A stretch of DNA of 64,000 bases from Caldilineaceae bacterium (GCA_022821545.1 JAJEDJ010000053.1:1-64000); one strand, 5' to 3'; counted from the first letter of the stretch, positions 43,895 through 53,607 are shown. Notes: generated by a model from the sequence alone, not told the origin. Numbers and translations are program-made.

Positions 43895-45967
43895 TCAGGC
43901 GATAGCGATGCCTGATTCAACTCGTGTAGTTCCGTATGAGACCAGGATACTGCGCGCCATTACGTGTTCGAGGTGATGGCGGTCGCGACGATTGGCGTTT
44001 ATGATCGTCGAGAATTCCAGAATCGCTTCACGGTTCTCGTTTTCCTGCGCATCGTGCAACAGGAACTGCAGTGCCGAAAGACTCTCTCGCAGCCGTGCGT
44101 ACCGCAGACGGATCAGTAATTTGAGCAACTCGGTCCGAACATCTCCTGGTTCCTGCTCCGGCATCGATAGGATCTGTGTCGTCAACTGAGAAAGGACAGG
44201 GTGATAGCCGGGGTTGAGCGTTTCCTGAAATGCCTTGATATCCCAGAGTTCATCGCTGGCGATGAAGCTGCGCAACGCACCGAAGATCTCCCGGTATTCG
44301 ATCTGTTGAAAGTCTCTTCCCCTCAGGGGGGCGATCTCCAACTCTTGCGAAATTTCTGCCAGCCAAAAGAGCAGGTCGGGCTCGTCGATCAACAGGGCCA
44401 GCAGAAAGATCTCCAGTTTCGTTTCCGGCACAATGGCTGCCAGGTCCGGCGGAGGCGGTGACGGGGTCTCCCCGTTGACTGGGCCGCTTTCGGCCCAGCC
44501 TGGGACGGCGGGCTCTTCCGGGGGCAGATCCTCCGAGCCTGTCTGTGAATCCGCTCCAGCCGGGGCCTGTCCGCTCTGCGGCCGGGTAAACCGCCGCCGG
44601 TGGCGGCCCTCCTGCGGCGGATTCCGCAGTTCGCGAGCGCTGGCCTTCACCCGCTGCTCTATCGTCCGTTCATCGATTCGGACAAGCCGGCTCAATCGCT
44701 GGATGTAATGCTGCTGTTCCTCCTCTTCGCCCAGCTCGGCGATGAGCGGCGTCAATTCGGCTACGGCTTCGCCCTTGCCTCTGGCGCTGTCCAGGTCGTA
44801 CTGGTCGGCGACAATCCCGAAATAGTAGTCGACGAGGGGGGGCGCGGTGCTGATCAGTTCCTGCCAGGCTTCGGTGTTCCGGCGGATAATGTCATCGGGA
44901 TCGCGGTTCTCCGGCAGAGTGGTGATGCGCAGGTTGGCGCTGAGCCGGTGTTCTACATGCATCCGCCCCGTCGCTGTCAGAACCGGTTTGGCCTTCCTCT
45001 TCAGGGCCTGCCGCGCCTGGTTCAGGCCCCGCAGGGTCGCCTGCTGGCCGGCGGTGTCGGCATCCAGCGCCAAAATGAAGTTATCCGTGTAGCGATGGAG
45101 CTGGCGGAGCTGCTCCTCGGTCAAGGCAGTGCCCAGACAGGCTACGACATTTTCAAAGCCGAACTGATGGGCGGCAATTACGTCCATGTAGCCTTCGACG
45201 ACTACGACGCTGTCAGCCTGCCGAATGGCCCTGTAGGCCCGGTCCAGCCCGTATACCACGTGCGACTTATGAAAAAGAGGCGTTTCGGCGGTATTCAGAT
45301 ATTTGGGAAGCGAACTGTCCAACACACGTCCGCCGAAGCCGATTATGCGGCCCTGGCGATCATGGATCGGTACAATCAGGCGATTGCGAAAGGAGTCGTA
45401 GAAGGAGTCGCGTTCCAGGTTATGCTTGACCAGGTCGGCCCGGTGCAGAGTATCGAGCGAGTACCCGGCCTGCACCAGATGGTCGCGCAGGGCATCCCAG
45501 CTGTCCGGCGCGAAGCCGAGCTGGAAGCGGGTTGCAACCTCGGCATTGATGCCTCGTTTTTGCAGATAGTCGCGCGCCGGCTGCGCCTCCTGTGTGCGGT
45601 GGAGCTGGTTCCTGAAAAAGAGGGCCGCTCTGTCGTTAAGTTCGTATAAGAGATCACGGCCCCGAGCGTCACTCCTGTCGGACTCTTCGGCCAACTGCAC
45701 GCCGGCCTCCTGGGCCAGAACCTGTAAAGCCTCCCGAAAGTCCAGATTCTCCTTTTGCATCAGGAAAGAGAATATATCGCCGCCGGTGCCGCAGGCGCCG
45801 AAACAGCGCCACGTGCCGGTATCCGGGAACACGACGAAGCTGGGGGTACGTTCCTGATGGAAGGGACAGTTGGCTTTGAATGAGCGGCCGGCGCGTTGCA
45901 GGGGCAGATAACGGGAAATGAACTCTACGGCATCGATCCGAGCTTTTATTTCTTCCGTTACGTTCAT
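43895..45967 (-). CDS. dnaG: DNA primase
   Basis: Makes RNA primers for replication. The CHC2-type zinc site is complete (C34, H37, C55, C59; [11 protein letters not shown] and [10 protein letters not shown]). The TOPRIM catalytic region shows [17 protein letters not shown] and [16 protein letters not shown]. The C-terminal 200 residues, after a Pro/Ser linker near 480, are the helicase-binding domain ([13 protein letters not shown]...). Length 690 aa is slightly longer than usual. Followed closely by rpoD. Confidence 0.97.
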   Translation of the reverse strand: MNVTEEIKARIDAVEFISRYLPLQRAGRSFKANCPFHQERTPSFVVFPDTGTWRCFGACGTGGDIFSFLMQKENLDFREALQVLAQEAGVQLAEESDRSDARGRDLLYELNDRAALFFRNQLHRTQEAQPARDYLQKRGINAEVATRFQLGFAPDSWDALRDHLVQAGYSLDTLHRADLVKHNLERDSFYDSFRNRLIVPIHDRQGRIIGFGGRVLDSSLPKYLNTAETPLFHKSHVVYGLDRAYRAIRQADSVVVVEGYMDVIAAHQFGFENVVACLGTALTEEQLRQLHRYTDNFILALDADTAGQQATLRGLNQARQALKRKAKPVLTATGRMHVEHRLSANLRITTLPENRDPDDIIRRNTEAWQELISTAPPLVDYYFGIVADQYDLDSARGKGEAVAELTPLIAELGEEEEQQHYIQRLSRLVRIDERTIEQRVKASARELRNPPQEGRHRRRFTRPQSGQAPAGADSQTGSEDLPPEEPAVPGWAESGPVNGETPSPPPPDLAAIVPETKLEIFLLALLIDEPDLLFWLAEISQELEIAPLRGRDFQQIEYREIFGALRSFIASDELWDIKAFQETLNPGYHPVLSQLTTQILSMPEQEPGDVRTELLKLLIRLRYARLRESLSALQFLLHDAQENENREAILEFSTIINANRRDRHHLEHVMARSILVSYGTTRVESGIAIA

Positions 45968-46122
45968 TTGCAGGGGCTGGTTCCTGGCCGGCGGTCAGAT
46001 TATCCTGTGTCCGATTATAGCTGTGCCCGAATCGGGTGTCAAAGAAGTGGCTTCCGGTCCATGCCAGCTTTGCCCGTTCGAGTTCCACCCGGCCCGGCCC
46101 CGGGACGTCGGTAGAGCGACTT

Positions 46123-46539
46123 TCAAGAGGACGGGTCATCTTCCCCGGATTGCGCGCCTGGCATGACAAGCGTGTAGGCCCGTTCCGCTTCCCGGAAAAG
46201 ATCGGTCAGTTTCATGGCAAGGAAGATATTGCCGCTTGACTGAATCTGTCCTCCGAAAAAGGCATCCTTCAATTTGCGACGACCGCACCAGACTTCGTGC
46301 AAAAGATCGGCAGTCATCGTCAGTTCCAGGTCCGCGTTGCCTGGTCGCGTCCCAAAGAAGACTTCCATGGGGGGCTGGCGGCCGTCCAACAGGACCTCCG
46401 CGTCAAGATCGGTGAGGCGCAGGCGGATGACAAGGTTGCTGCTGGTAAAGGACTGGATCGCGTCCGGACGTTCCTTTACCTTTTCAAAGACGCGCTGCAG
46501 GACTGTATAGAATTGCTCGGCATCGGTGTAGACAGGCAT
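46123..46539 (-). CDS. SCP2 sterol-binding domain protein
   Basis: 138 residues of the SCP2 lipid-binding fold: TSSNLVIRLRLTDLDAEVLLDGRQPP, VFFGTRPGNADLELTMTADLLHEVWCGRRKLKDAFFGGQIQSSGNIFLAMKLTDLFREAERAY follows the SCP2 pattern (hydrophobic strand, then GK-x-x-x-x-x-x-G). The ligand is unknown; bacterial members often bind lipids or act in Fe or lipid transfer. A strong promoter lies upstream (46580-46609), and dnaG follows after 155 bp, so the three genes may form one transcript. Confidence 0.85.
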   Translation of the reverse strand: MPVYTDAEQFYTVLQRVFEKVKERPDAIQSFTSSNLVIRLRLTDLDAEVLLDGRQPPMEVFFGTRPGNADLELTMTADLLHEVWCGRRKLKDAFFGGQIQSSGNIFLAMKLTDLFREAERAYTLVMPGAQSGEDDPSS

Positions 46540-46579
46540 GGCATGTAAGGTGTTATAGTTTAATGTAAAGGCAAAGAGT

Positions 46580-46609
46580 AGTATAGGGTTGCGGTCGAGC
46601 GCGTGTCAA
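46580..46609 (-). promoter_or_regulatory. Promoter of the SCP2-dnaG-rpoD group
   Basis: On the minus strand TTGACA (46604-46609) and TATACT (46580-46585) are spaced by 18 bp. Five of six -10 positions match. It lies about 40 bp before the SCP2 ATG. The 279-bp divergent gap also holds a TATAAT at 46718-46723 on the plus strand, possibly for the bactofilin gene. Confidence 0.75.
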
Positions 46610-46818
46610 GGGCAGACGCGACGCGATCGCCCGAGAGTCAGTGGGCAATCGGCTGCGAGGGTGTATCCCAAGCGGCGGTTGCGAAAATGCGGAAGGTGTG
46701 CTTTTTTCCATTCGTTGTATAATAGGGAGATACTGGGATTTCGGTGCGTGTCTTCCTCGAATACATCGACATCGAATCCAATCTGTAGGGGAGTTCGGCG
46801 AGAAAGGAGAGGCAAAAG

Positions 46819-47841
46819 ATGCCGCTTTTCAAACGTGGCAGGAAGCAGGACGAAGAAGATTTACAGCGGCTCTATCGGAATCTCCAGGAGCTGGACGATG
46901 ACGGGCCTGCAAGCGAAGGCGCTGAAGAAGAGGCGCCTGCCGACAACGCCGGCAGGGAAGCCAATGCCGAGAGTGCAATGGAATCGCCGCTTGAGCCTGT
47001 ACTGGCAGACCCGCCGCCGCCAGAGCCGATATTGGGCGAGCCGGAAGGCGAACCGGATGAATTATCTCCGCCGGAACCTGCCCCGGGCGAGACGCCGTCG
47101 CCTGTTCTGCCGGAACCGTCTCCCCCGGAACTGACGGCGCCGGAACCTCCACCTGTTGAGGTTCCAACCCCTGTTTCCAGGGAATCCCTGCTGACGCAGG
47201 AAGACGTTACGGCCAAGTCGAACGAATCGTATGAGAGGAGAAGCAGACAGATGAGTGGGAACCGCCGAGAAAACGCGCCGTTCGCCAACCGAGGTCAGCA
47301 GCCTCAGCAGTCCCGCCCGCAGCGGCCGGAGCCGCCGGCGGAAGAAGGAACAGCCGACACGATTGTGGGGCCTCAGTCCTACTTTACCGGCACGTTCCGT
47401 TCCGAAAAGGATCTGCGTATAGAAGGGACGCTTGAAGGTGAGATCGACTGCCGCGGCACTGTTATCGTTGCCAAGGACGCAACGCTGTCGGCCACGGTGC
47501 GCGCCCGCAACATTGAGATCGCCGGGTCGGTCACCGGTGACGTTTTCATAGAGGAACGCCTGCACTTGCGCTCCTCCGGTGAAATGCGGGGACAGTCCCA
47601 TGCCGCCTCGTTTATCGTTGAAGAAGGGGGTTATTTCGAGGGGGAGATGAAGATGGGCGCGCCCGATCAGGAGGAGTGGCCGACCATTGGAAGCGGGTCC
47701 TCTTCCGAAGGGCTGGGGCTTCCGGTCGAATCAACCCAGTGGTCGACGAAGCGACCTGAGGCGCGCTCGAACAGGACGGGGACGAACCCGATCGACGGCG
47801 GACTCGAAGATGCCGGGAGCGGTCGTCATCGGGGCATTTGA
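46819..47841 (+). CDS. Bactofilin (polymer-forming cytoskeletal protein)
   Basis: Bactofilins self-assemble into filaments that place cell-wall enzymes or stalk proteins. A 340-residue protein: residues 1-175 are a Glu/Pro-rich, low-complexity region. The beta-helical bactofilin core spans about 183-285 (GPQSYFTGTFRSEKDLRIEGTLEGEIDCRGTVIVAKDATLSATVRARNIEIAGSVTGDVFIEERLHLRSSGEMRG has the repeating hydrophobic-G-x-I/V pattern). The Ser/Gly/Asn-rich tail follows. The long acidic N terminus is unusual; most bactofilins have short tails. Its end overlaps the convergent YprB-like gene by 16 bp. Start is ATG with AGAGGC upstream. Confidence 0.88.
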   Translation: MPLFKRGRKQDEEDLQRLYRNLQELDDDGPASEGAEEEAPADNAGREANAESAMESPLEPVLADPPPPEPILGEPEGEPDELSPPEPAPGETPSPVLPEPSPPELTAPEPPPVEVPTPVSRESLLTQEDVTAKSNESYERRSRQMSGNRRENAPFANRGQQPQQSRPQRPEPPAEEGTADTIVGPQSYFTGTFRSEKDLRIEGTLEGEIDCRGTVIVAKDATLSATVRARNIEIAGSVTGDVFIEERLHLRSSGEMRGQSHAASFIVEEGGYFEGEMKMGAPDQEEWPTIGSGSSSEGLGLPVESTQWSTKRPEARSNRTGTNPIDGGLEDAGSGRHRGI

Positions 47842-49289
47842 CGCGGCTCCAACGGACGGCCCAGCTTTCGCTGTATGCGGGCCAGCCTGTGGCGCAGCTC
47901 GGTCTGGACCTCAAGGGAGCGGATTTGGGAGGGAGACTGTTCCTCTTCGTGCAAGGCCCACTGTGTCCACATCGCGGCTTGCGTGAGGTCACCGCTCTGC
48001 CACTCGTAAAATTTCGCCAATTCCACATAGGGACGGCTGTCCGGCGCGCCGCCCGCTCCGCGCACGGTCGTCAACCACTGCCGCCATACTGACACCGCCT
48101 CTTCCCAGCGGCGCTGCCGTTTGAGCAGGCGTCCCAGACCGTCAAACGACTCGGCCAGGTGCGCGCGTCCGCTGAGCTGGTCCAACGCGGCGCGGAATAG
48201 CATTTCGGCGCTGTCCAGGCGCTCCAGGTCGGCATGCACGCGCGCCAGGCTGAGCAGGTCGAGCGGCAGCAGGTGACCGGCGCCCGCGGCAGCAGGGTCG
48301 GCATATGCAGTGCAGACCACCTCGGCCAGCGCGGCCATTGAGATGATATCTTCGCGATTGTGGTAGAAGACGCGCTGCATCATGCGGCCGTCACCGTCGT
48401 GCAGGTAGTCGGCGTACAGATGCGGGATGAGGCTGCCGGGCACATCGTCCTCTGAGCGTGAATAGCCGAGGACTCTGCGTTCGAGATTGGTGAGCGCGCA
48501 ACTGCCCAGGCGTTTGCGCCATAATCTGCGAGACGGGTGCAGAAGGTCGAGATGCGGCGCGTCACTGTCCAGCGTTTTGGGCGAGTCAACGCCGGCGGGC
48601 AGGAAGCGCCCGGCGTAGCGGTATCGCCCGCGCAAGAAGGGGGCGTCGAAGGAACGCCCGTTGAAGGTCACCAGGCTCTCGCAGCCCTGCAGCAGGTCCG
48701 CAAGCGCGGTCAGCAGGGCCGGTTCTTCACCGGGATCGCGCATGAATAACTGGCGCACGACGAAGTTGAGGGGTTCCCCGCCGGGGCGTTCTCCGTTGAA
48801 ACGTTCCTCTGAACTGCCCGGATTGCGGTCCTGCTGCTCGAATGTTCCCACACCGACCATAAAGGCGTAGATGCCGGCACCGCCGCCCAGACCGGTGCTC
48901 TCAATGTCCAGGAATGCAGAGTTGCGGAAATCCGGGCAACGCTCCAGCCCGTAGGCGGGGTAAAGCGGCGCCAGGATCGATGGGTCGCGTTCCAGAAGGT
49001 TGCCGAGCGCGGAGGGTTCGCGCAGGGCGTGCGGTTGACCCGTCCCCGGCGCCAATGGAATGCAATGCCGGGTAACCAGATAGCAGCGGCCGGCGCTGTT
49101 CTCGACGATCTCGCCATCCTCGAGCGTCTCGATCGGGGCAGGCTCGGTCTCACTAGCGGATGCCGTCGCCTCGGGCTGCTCCCGAATGCTCGTTGCGGCC
49201 GGTTCAGTAACTGCTCGTCCGCCGCGCAGACGCTGCAGACGGCGTAAACGGTCTGAAGTGGAGGACATGGGTATGGATTTGAAGGGCAA
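47826..49289 (-). CDS. YprB-like protein: RNase H-like (DnaQ fold) domain plus TPR-like tail
   Basis: The ribonuclease-H-like domain shows LDIESTG (catalytic Asp and Glu, near residue 125), a middle VTFNGRSFDAPFL block, LDLLHPSRRLWRKRL and YHNREDIISMAAL with the last acidic residue. These are the YprB/DEDDh-type exonuclease motifs. The C-terminal 140 residues contain TPR-like helices (LHADLERLDSAEMLFRAALDQL, AESFDGLGRLLKRQRRWEEAVSVWRQWL). Substrate unknown; the Bacillus homologue is uncharacterised. It is convergent with the bactofilin. Confidence 0.85.
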   Translation of the reverse strand: MPFKSIPMSSTSDRLRRLQRLRGGRAVTEPAATSIREQPEATASASETEPAPIETLEDGEIVENSAGRCYLVTRHCIPLAPGTGQPHALREPSALGNLLERDPSILAPLYPAYGLERCPDFRNSAFLDIESTGLGGGAGIYAFMVGVGTFEQQDRNPGSSEERFNGERPGGEPLNFVVRQLFMRDPGEEPALLTALADLLQGCESLVTFNGRSFDAPFLRGRYRYAGRFLPAGVDSPKTLDSDAPHLDLLHPSRRLWRKRLGSCALTNLERRVLGYSRSEDDVPGSLIPHLYADYLHDGDGRMMQRVFYHNREDIISMAALAEVVCTAYADPAAAGAGHLLPLDLLSLARVHADLERLDSAEMLFRAALDQLSGRAHLAESFDGLGRLLKRQRRWEEAVSVWRQWLTTVRGAGGAPDSRPYVELAKFYEWQSGDLTQAAMWTQWALHEEEQSPSQIRSLEVQTELRHRLARIQRKLGRPLEPRQMPR

Positions 49290-49350
49290 CCGGTTCAGAT
49301 TGGACTCCTATTGTAGCCCAGCCGGATTAAGGCAGGAAATTCCCCTTTTT

Positions 49351-49380
49351 TTGCGCTGCATTTGCGCTCTCGACTATAAT
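49351..49380 (+). promoter_or_regulatory. Promoter of recJ
   Basis: TTGCGC (49351-49356) and a perfect TATAAT (49375-49380) are spaced by 18 bp, about 47 bp before the recJ start. On the minus strand a TACAAT at 49310-49315 could serve the divergent YprB-like gene. Confidence 0.7.
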
Positions 49381-49426
49381 TGGGTTCCGTGTCCCGTTTC
49401 CATCCCTTAGCGGTGGAGAATCCACT

Positions 49427-51166
49427 TTGTCGGCGACTGATAAACACTGGGAATTCCATCCGCCAGCGCCGGAGAGCTTTCTGGAGAGCAGCCATGAACA
49501 TCCAGCGCTGCTGCAGGTGCTTTACAATCGCGGTCTGCGCGACAGTGCGGGAGTGGCGTCGTTTCTCCAGGGTGAGGACGCTGTCCAGGAGAATCCTTTT
49601 CTCCTGACCGATATGTCGGCTGCCGTAGCGCGGATTGTACGCGCGATCGAGACGGACGAGGTTATCTGCGTCTATGGAGATTTCGATGCAGACGGCGTCA
49701 CGGCAACCGTCTTGATGACCACGGCCTTGAAACGCGCCGGGGCCCGCGTCGGCGCCTACATTCCCAACCGGGTGGATGAGGGGTACGGTCTGAATGTTGA
49801 GGCGCTGAGGTCGATCGCGGGCAAGGGAGCCGATCTGCTCGTGACCGTGGACTGCGGCATCCGCAGCGCCGCCGAAGTGGCGGAAGCCGCCGAGCTGGGA
49901 ATGGACGTCGTTCTCACCGACCATCACGCGGTCGGAACGGAGCTGCCGGCGGCGCTGGCCGTGATCAACCCGCGACGGGATGCACGCGGAGGAAGATTTC
50001 AACCGCTGGCCGGGGTTGGCGTTGCCTACCGGTTGGCGCAGGGCGTTCTGCGGGTCGTCGCCCGGCAGCACTGGAGCCGGCTATCAACCGAGGAAGCCGC
50101 GCAGGAGGAACAGCTGCTTCTCGACCTGGTGGCCATCGGTACCGTGGCGGACCTGGTGCCCCTGCAGGGCGAAAACCGTTCGCTGGTGCGGCGGGGGCTG
50201 ACCGAGCTGCGCCAGGGTAAACGCGTCGGGCTGTACGCCCTGATGGAGACTGCGTCGGTCCCTCTGGCTGCAATCGACAGCAGCGCCATCAGTTTTCGCA
50301 TCGCCCCCCGAATCAACGCCGCCGGTCGTCTGGCCAGCGCCAAGACGGCATATGATCTCCTGCGCTGCGACGACTACGGCACGGCCTGTGAAATGGCCGC
50401 CAGCCTGGAGCGACTTAATCAGCAGCGCCAGGCGCTCACGACTGAGGCACATGCGGTGGCCGAACGAGAGATCTCCGGCCTCGATCCATCCACTGCGCCG
50501 ATACTGATCGTCGCCAGCGCCAGATTTCAACCCGGGATTGTGGGACTGGCCGCGGGGAAGTTGAGCGATCAGTTCTACCGCCCGGCCATCGTAATCGAAC
50601 AGGGAGAGGAGGTCTGTCGCGGCAGCGCTCGCAGCATCGCCGAATTCAACATGATTGCAGCACTTGACGGGGTCGGTTCTCTGCTGGTCCGCCACGGTGG
50701 GCACAGCCGCGCGGCCGGCTTCACTGTGCGCACCGAGCGTCTGCCGGCGCTGCGCGAAGCCCTGACAGAAGTGGCCGCCCGGGAACTGGGCCCGCTGGAG
50801 GATCTGCGGCCCAGCCTCTTGATCGACACCGAGCTGGAATTCGACCAGATCGACTGGGCATTGCAGGGTCAGCTTGCGCGGATGGAGCCGGTCGGCCAGC
50901 AAAATGAGCCCGGTCTCTTTCTGTGCCGGGGTTGCCGCGTGCGCAATGCACGCAGCGTGGGCGGGGGAAAGCATCTGAAGGTCGCGATCGACGGCCACGA
51001 TTATTCTCAGGTGTTGGACGGGATCGGCTTTGGCCTGGGCGAGCGGGCGGCAGACCTGCAAACCGGCAGCCTGATCGACATTGTTTTCCATCTTGAAATC
51101 AACCAATGGCAGGGTCAACGCTCTCTACAACTCAATGTACAAGACCTGCGGAGCAGCGCGAACTGA
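49427..51166 (+). CDS. recJ: Single-stranded-DNA-specific exonuclease RecJ
   Basis: 5'-3' exonuclease of recombination and mismatch repair, 579 aa. DHH motifs: YGDFDADGVTAT, TVDCGI, LTDHHAVG; the DHHA1 domain shows RHGGHSRAAGFTV. An OB-fold follows in the C-terminal region. Start is TTG with GGAG 9 bases upstream; a promoter lies at 49351-49380. The stop overlaps nothing, and the HAD gene follows after about 45 bp (or overlaps it, depending on the start). Confidence 0.95.
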   Translation: MSATDKHWEFHPPAPESFLESSHEHPALLQVLYNRGLRDSAGVASFLQGEDAVQENPFLLTDMSAAVARIVRAIETDEVICVYGDFDADGVTATVLMTTALKRAGARVGAYIPNRVDEGYGLNVEALRSIAGKGADLLVTVDCGIRSAAEVAEAAELGMDVVLTDHHAVGTELPAALAVINPRRDARGGRFQPLAGVGVAYRLAQGVLRVVARQHWSRLSTEEAAQEEQLLLDLVAIGTVADLVPLQGENRSLVRRGLTELRQGKRVGLYALMETASVPLAAIDSSAISFRIAPRINAAGRLASAKTAYDLLRCDDYGTACEMAASLERLNQQRQALTTEAHAVAEREISGLDPSTAPILIVASARFQPGIVGLAAGKLSDQFYRPAIVIEQGEEVCRGSARSIAEFNMIAALDGVGSLLVRHGGHSRAAGFTVRTERLPALREALTEVAARELGPLEDLRPSLLIDTELEFDQIDWALQGQLARMEPVGQQNEPGLFLCRGCRVRNARSVGGGKHLKVAIDGHDYSQVLDGIGFGLGERAADLQTGSLIDIVFHLEINQWQGQRSLQLNVQDLRSSAN

Positions 51167-51210
51167 TCAAGGAAGGAGCGGCGCTGTCTGCTGCCGAACA
51201 GCTGAAAGGA

Positions 51211-52038
51211 ATGAAAAGTCCACCCATGGCACAAAGAGCAGATCTGAGAGAGGCGCGCGCCGTTCTGTTGGACATGGACGGCGTTGTTTATGTAGGCGAG
51301 GAGCCCCTGCCCGGCGTTCAGGAGCTGCTGGACTATCTGAAGGCGACGGATCGAAACTGGCTTTTCGTTACCAACAATTCTTCGCGCACGCCGGAGCAGT
51401 TTGTCGAGAAGATCGCCCGCATGGGCATCGGCGCCGACGGAGGGCATATTCTCAGCAGCGCCCTGGCGACCGCCAGCTGGCTGGCGGAGCAGTATCCCGA
51501 TGGCGTTCGCGTCTTCATGATCGGCCAGGACGGCCTGCGCCGGGCACTGCAACAGGAGGGCATCACAGTTGTCGAGGACGCGTCAGCGGCCGAGGTGGTC
51601 GTCTCCGGCATTGATTTCAGCGTGCGCTACGAGCGCCTTGCGGACGCCACCCTGGCGATACGCGCCGGCGCCCGCTTCGTCGGTACCAACGGCGACACCT
51701 CCTTTCCCAGCGAACGAGGCCAGATTCCCGGCACCGGCGCCCTGCTGGCCTTGCTGGAGGCCGCCACGGGCGTTACGCCGACCGTGATCGGCAAACCCAA
51801 TGCCGGCATGTTCCAGCAGGCGATGCACAAGTTGGGCACCAGCGCGGCCGCGACGCTGATGGTCGGCGACCGCTACGAGACCGACATTGCCGGCGCAATC
51901 GAGCTGGGCATGCCCACGGCCGCGGTGCTGACCGGAATCACGACGGAGGAGGCGTTCCGCACGGCCGCCTGCCCGCCAGACCTGATTCTGCCCGGGCTGC
52001 CCGAACTGCTCGACGCTTTCCGCCAGGCCGACAGCTGA
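51211..52038 (+). CDS. HAD-IIA family hydrolase (NagD/pNPPase-like)
   Basis: Cytosolic phosphatase of the haloacid dehalogenase superfamily, subclass IIA. Motif I is LLDMDGVVYVG (nucleophile Asp), then FVTNNSSRTP (motif II), GKPNAGMFQQA (motif III Lys) and MVGDRYETDIAGA (motif IV). Substrate unknown; relatives use nucleoside monophosphates, p-nitrophenyl phosphate or phosphoglycolate. The start is ATG at 51211 or 51226; an open frame upstream from 51106 overlaps recJ and has no family similarity, so I excluded it. An AAGGA directly precedes the ATG at 51211. Confidence 0.9.
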   Translation: MKSPPMAQRADLREARAVLLDMDGVVYVGEEPLPGVQELLDYLKATDRNWLFVTNNSSRTPEQFVEKIARMGIGADGGHILSSALATASWLAEQYPDGVRVFMIGQDGLRRALQQEGITVVEDASAAEVVVSGIDFSVRYERLADATLAIRAGARFVGTNGDTSFPSERGQIPGTGALLALLEAATGVTPTVIGKPNAGMFQQAMHKLGTSAAATLMVGDRYETDIAGAIELGMPTAAVLTGITTEEAFRTAACPPDLILPGLPELLDAFRQADS

Positions 52039-52116
52039 ACGTAGCGTGCGCAGGGAGGCAGCCGCCGGTTCGCCCCGCGGCGGCCTCAACGCGAGAGGGC
52101 GCGATCGGGGCACTTT

Positions 52117-52146
52117 TTGACCGCAACTGAATAGCTGCGCTACAAT
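52117..52146 (+). promoter_or_regulatory. Promoter of rlmN, adjacent to the start codon
   Basis: TTGACC (52117-52122) and TACAAT (52141-52146) are spaced by 18 bp. Transcription would begin near 52152-52154, on or next to the GTG at 52154, so the mRNA may be leaderless. Confidence 0.75.
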
Positions 52147-52200
52147 TGCCAAAGTGAAGACCATTGCCAAAATGAAGACCAATGCAAGGATGAAGACCAT
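52145..52200 (+). repeat. 18-bp tandem repeat at the rlmN start
   Basis: Units GTGAAGACCATTGCCAAA (52154-52171) and ATGAAGACCAATGCAAGG (52172-52189) repeat, then ATGAAGACCATT, with a partial copy before. Each unit begins with an in-frame start codon and encodes Met-Lys-Thr. The repeat begins within the -10 box. Confidence 0.88.
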
Positions 52201-53332
52201 TTCGCTTACGCAGCCTGAAAACTCCCCAATCAGCCGTTCTCTATTGGATTGCTCTGCGCAAGAGCTTACTGATTTCGTCAATGCGCATGCGTCTGGCCAA
52301 AAGCGCGCCAGCGGAAGGGCCGCGGGCGTCCCCGCCTATCGCATCCGCCAGATTCAGGAGTGGATCTACAAGAAATACGCACGCTCTTTTGAGGAGATGA
52401 CGAATCTACCGCAGGCGCTGCGCGACAGCCTGGCCGGGACGGCAACGCTGACGCCGCTGCAGCCGGTCACGCAGCGTGTTTCCAAGGCGGGGGACACGCA
52501 GAAAGTTCTGTTTCAGATGCCGGATGGGGAGAAGGTCGAGGCTGTGCTGATGCTGTATGACAGGCGGCGCACGCTCTGCATCAGCAGTCAGGCCGGCTGC
52601 GCGATGGGCTGCAGCTTTTGCGCGACGGCCCAGGGGGGCCTGCGCCGAAATCTGACGGCAGGCGAGATTGTGGCCCAGGCGCTATTCTTCGCCCGTTATC
52701 TGAGTGATGCAAGGGAAGGGCCAAAGATGCGGGTGAAGCGGCCCACTACGGTCACAAACATCGTGCTGATGGGGATGGGCGAGCCGATGCACAACTATGG
52801 CAACGTGTGGACAGCCATCCGGCGCCTGACCGCGGCCGACGGATTCGGGCTCGGCGCACGCCATATCACGCTCAGCACGATCGGCCTGATTCCGATGATA
52901 GACCGCATGGCGGGCGAGGGGCTGCAGGTGAATCTGGCCGTCAGCCTGCATGCACCCAACAACCCGCTGCGGAGCAAGCTCGTGCCTCTCAGCCGGCGTT
53001 ATCCGGTCGATGATCTTCTGGCCTCGGTACGCCGTTACATTGCCAAGACCAATCGGCGCGTGACGTTTGAGTACGCGCTGATGCGGGGCAGGAATGACAG
53101 CCCCTCATTGGCCGAGGACCTGGCTGACAAGCTGAAAGGGATGCTCTGCCACGTCAACCTCATCCCGCTCAATCCGATTCCCGACAGCCCATTTCAGCCG
53201 ACCAGCGATAAAGACACGCAACGGTTCGCTGAAATACTACGTGCGGGCGGCATCTCGACCACGGTGCGCATCCGTCGCGGCATCGAAATCGACGCCGGTT
53301 GCGGTCAGTTACGCAACGCGGTGGAGGCGTAG
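52154..53332 (+). CDS. rlmN: 23S rRNA (adenine(2503)-C2)-methyltransferase RlmN
   Basis: Radical-SAM enzyme that methylates A2503 of 23S rRNA and A37 of some tRNAs. The 4Fe-4S cluster motif is [21 protein letters not shown] and [12 protein letters not shown] are family blocks. The methyl-carrying Cys lies in AGCGQLRNA near the end, so both active-site cysteines are present. Three candidate start codons (52154 GTG, 52172 ATG, 52190 ATG) lie in tandem repeats; none has a good ribosome-binding site. The promoter at 52117-52146 would make the GTG leaderless. Length from the GTG is 392 aa. Confidence 0.95.
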   Translation: MKTIAKMKTNARMKTISLTQPENSPISRSLLDCSAQELTDFVNAHASGQKRASGRAAGVPAYRIRQIQEWIYKKYARSFEEMTNLPQALRDSLAGTATLTPLQPVTQRVSKAGDTQKVLFQMPDGEKVEAVLMLYDRRRTLCISSQAGCAMGCSFCATAQGGLRRNLTAGEIVAQALFFARYLSDAREGPKMRVKRPTTVTNIVLMGMGEPMHNYGNVWTAIRRLTAADGFGLGARHITLSTIGLIPMIDRMAGEGLQVNLAVSLHAPNNPLRSKLVPLSRRYPVDDLLASVRRYIAKTNRRVTFEYALMRGRNDSPSLAEDLADKLKGMLCHVNLIPLNPIPDSPFQPTSDKDTQRFAEILRAGGISTTVRIRRGIEIDAGCGQLRNAVEA

Positions 53333-53346
53333 GCCGGCACGACAAG

Positions 53347-53378
53347 AAAGCGTCGAGCACAATGGCTCAACGCTTTTT
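53347..53378 (+). terminator. Terminator of rlmN, possibly bidirectional with rpmB
   Basis: AAGCGTCGAGC (53348-53358) pairs with GCTCAACGCTT (53365-53375) with one mismatch, followed by TTT. The reverse strand reads CGCTTTCTTGT after the same stem, so rpmB transcripts could also end here. The 17-bp 3' arm is duplicated immediately (53364-53380 and 53381-53397). Confidence 0.65.
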
Positions 53379-53397
53379 GCGGCTCAACGCTTTTTGC
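53364..53397 (+). repeat. Exact 17-bp tandem duplication of the terminator 3' arm
   Basis: GGCTCAACGCTTTTTGC occurs twice in a row. The first copy closes the terminator hairpin; the second could pair with the same 5' arm, giving two alternative stems. Confidence 0.85.
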
Positions 53398-53427
53398 GGT
53401 CTGATTCAGATGTTACGACAGGGAAGT

Positions 53428-53607
53428 TCAGGCTTTTGCAAGAGTGCGGATGCAGGAGGTGCAGAGGCGGCGAGAAACCAGCCTGTCGTTTTCCAGGATT
53501 TTGACCTTCTGAATGTTGACCTTCCACTTATGGCGTGTGGCCTTTCTGGACCAGGGACGGTTGTTTCCAAACTGAGGACTCTTGCCGCACTGTTGACATT
53601 TCGCCAT
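53428..53607 (-). CDS. rpmB: 50S ribosomal protein L28 (zinc-binding type)
   Basis: A 59-residue gene on the minus strand inside the 409-bp gap between rlmN and degV. It begins [16 protein letters not shown], then [18 protein letters not shown], and ends with a second CxxC pair ([12 protein letters not shown]), which matches ribosomal protein L28 throughout. The two pairs (C4, C7, C49, C52) are the four-cysteine zinc type. GGAGGG lies about 8 bases before the ATG. A TTGACA on the minus strand at 53719-53724 may belong to its promoter. It is convergent with rlmN. Confidence 0.93.
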   Translation of the reverse strand: MAKCQQCGKSPQFGNNRPWSRKATRHKWKVNIQKVKILENDRLVSRRLCTSCIRTLAKA

